Shown: one piece after another, positions 63,917 through 64,000 of the stretch
How positions within the stretch are numbered: the first letter of the stretch is position 1
Layout of the letters: each line of letters begins with the position of its first letter
Origin: [Muricauda] lutisoli (nom. illeg.)
Lineage (GTDB): Bacteria; Bacteroidota; Bacteroidia; Flavobacteriales; Flavobacteriaceae
DNA length: 64,000 nucleotides
Assembly: GCF_017313105.1 (NCBI RefSeq)
Contig: NZ_JAFLND010000001.1
Coordinates: 930,001-994,000 of the forward strand
Direction of reading: 5' to 3'
Program-made: the position numbers and the translations under genes
Notes under the pieces: model-generated
The model's input: only the letters and a program-made list of their open reading frames with translations
Databases searched by the model: none
Told to the model about the DNA's origin: nothing

Positions 63917-64000
63917 TTATAACCGATAAAATAGACCGAACGATAAAGCGGGCAACACTTTGGAGTCGGCCGTGGAGGATCCCCAGTCAAAATTGAACCA
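63917..64000 (-). CDS. C-terminal tail of an outer-membrane protein (cut by window edge)
   Basis: The last 27 codons before a TAA stop at 63917 are open and read like an outer-membrane barrel end: WFNFDW then KVLPALSFGLFYRL, with an alternating hydrophobic final strand. The gene continues beyond 64000. A neighbouring frame is also open over this short distance, so the reading is provisional. Confidence 0.5.
   Translation of the reverse strand, partial: WFNFDWGSSTADSKVLPALSFGLFYRL

Noticed and set aside
1-64000. CRISPR arrays, insertion sequences, tRNA or rRNA genes, prophage.
   Set aside because: No spaced repeats, transposase motifs, cloverleaf-like sequence or phage structural genes were seen in either strand; the gene content is chromosomal housekeeping and envelope functions.

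Overview
The window is chromosomal DNA of a Bacteroidota bacterium, most likely a marine Flavobacteriaceae member of the Muricauda/Allomuricauda type. The evidence is the repeated Bacteroidota -7 promoter element TAnnTTTG just upstream of starts, weak ribosome sites with several TTG starts, and family-typical proteins: SusC-style plug and carboxypeptidase-regulatory domains, TlpA lipoproteins, a fused E1 alpha/beta dehydrogenase, a LexA-like XRE/S24 regulator and OmpA lipoproteins. Coding density is high. No gene-free stretch reaches 300 bases. I see no tRNA, rRNA, CRISPR array, insertion sequence or prophage.

Layout. 1-10280: branched-chain amino-acid synthesis, with ilvB (3' end)-ilvN-ilvC-ilvA on the plus strand, then a GapN-type aldehyde dehydrogenase, a strong bidirectional terminator, and leuC-leuD-leuA-leuB on the minus strand. 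10482-20576: recG, an M1 aminopeptidase with a coupled patatin, envelope proteins, a membrane-anchored glutamate-synthase-like flavoprotein, and a DsrE-M20 hydrolase pair. 20711-34606: a UvrD/PcrA helicase, a membrane hydrolase, two tandem paralogous lipoproteins, the Sua5/YrdC tRNA enzyme, an OmpA lipoprotein, a glycosyltransferase, a small nuclease-like protein, holA, DoxX and a fused alpha/beta 2-oxoacid dehydrogenase E1. 34765-41179: an apparent uvrA - LOG protein - inactive M1-like/beta-barrel operon. 41283-47535: an APC permease, a small Tudor-like protein, and a DNA-repair island. 47546-64000: gamma-glutamyltransferase, AcpH-like, glmM, LpxL-like and LpxH-like lipid A enzymes, rhomboid, TlpA, a GlcD-GlcF fusion, aroC, a dicarboxylate symporter, an unusual MuiA/TonB-plug chimera, a DCC1 protein and the tail of an outer-membrane protein.

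Most striking is 43643-46614. A LexA-like self-cleaving repressor is transcribed divergently from a radical-SAM protein with helix-hairpin-helix motifs and its DUF4130 partner, a predicted DNA-repair pair. The short region between them holds four copies of one inverted repeat, TGGAn-ATA-nTCCA, with centres 23, 18 and 23 bp apart. They overlap both divergent promoters. This looks like a damage-inducible, autoregulated repair module, and both its operator and its likely target can be read directly.

Second is the 61281-63335 protein. It is a MuiA-like DUF4140/DUF4139 protein whose DUF4139 domain is split by a complete SusC-type carboxypeptidase-regulatory plus TonB-plug segment with no beta-barrel. 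Third is an M1-peptidase-like protein at 34765-37599 that has lost the whole zinc site and carries a C-terminal barrel.
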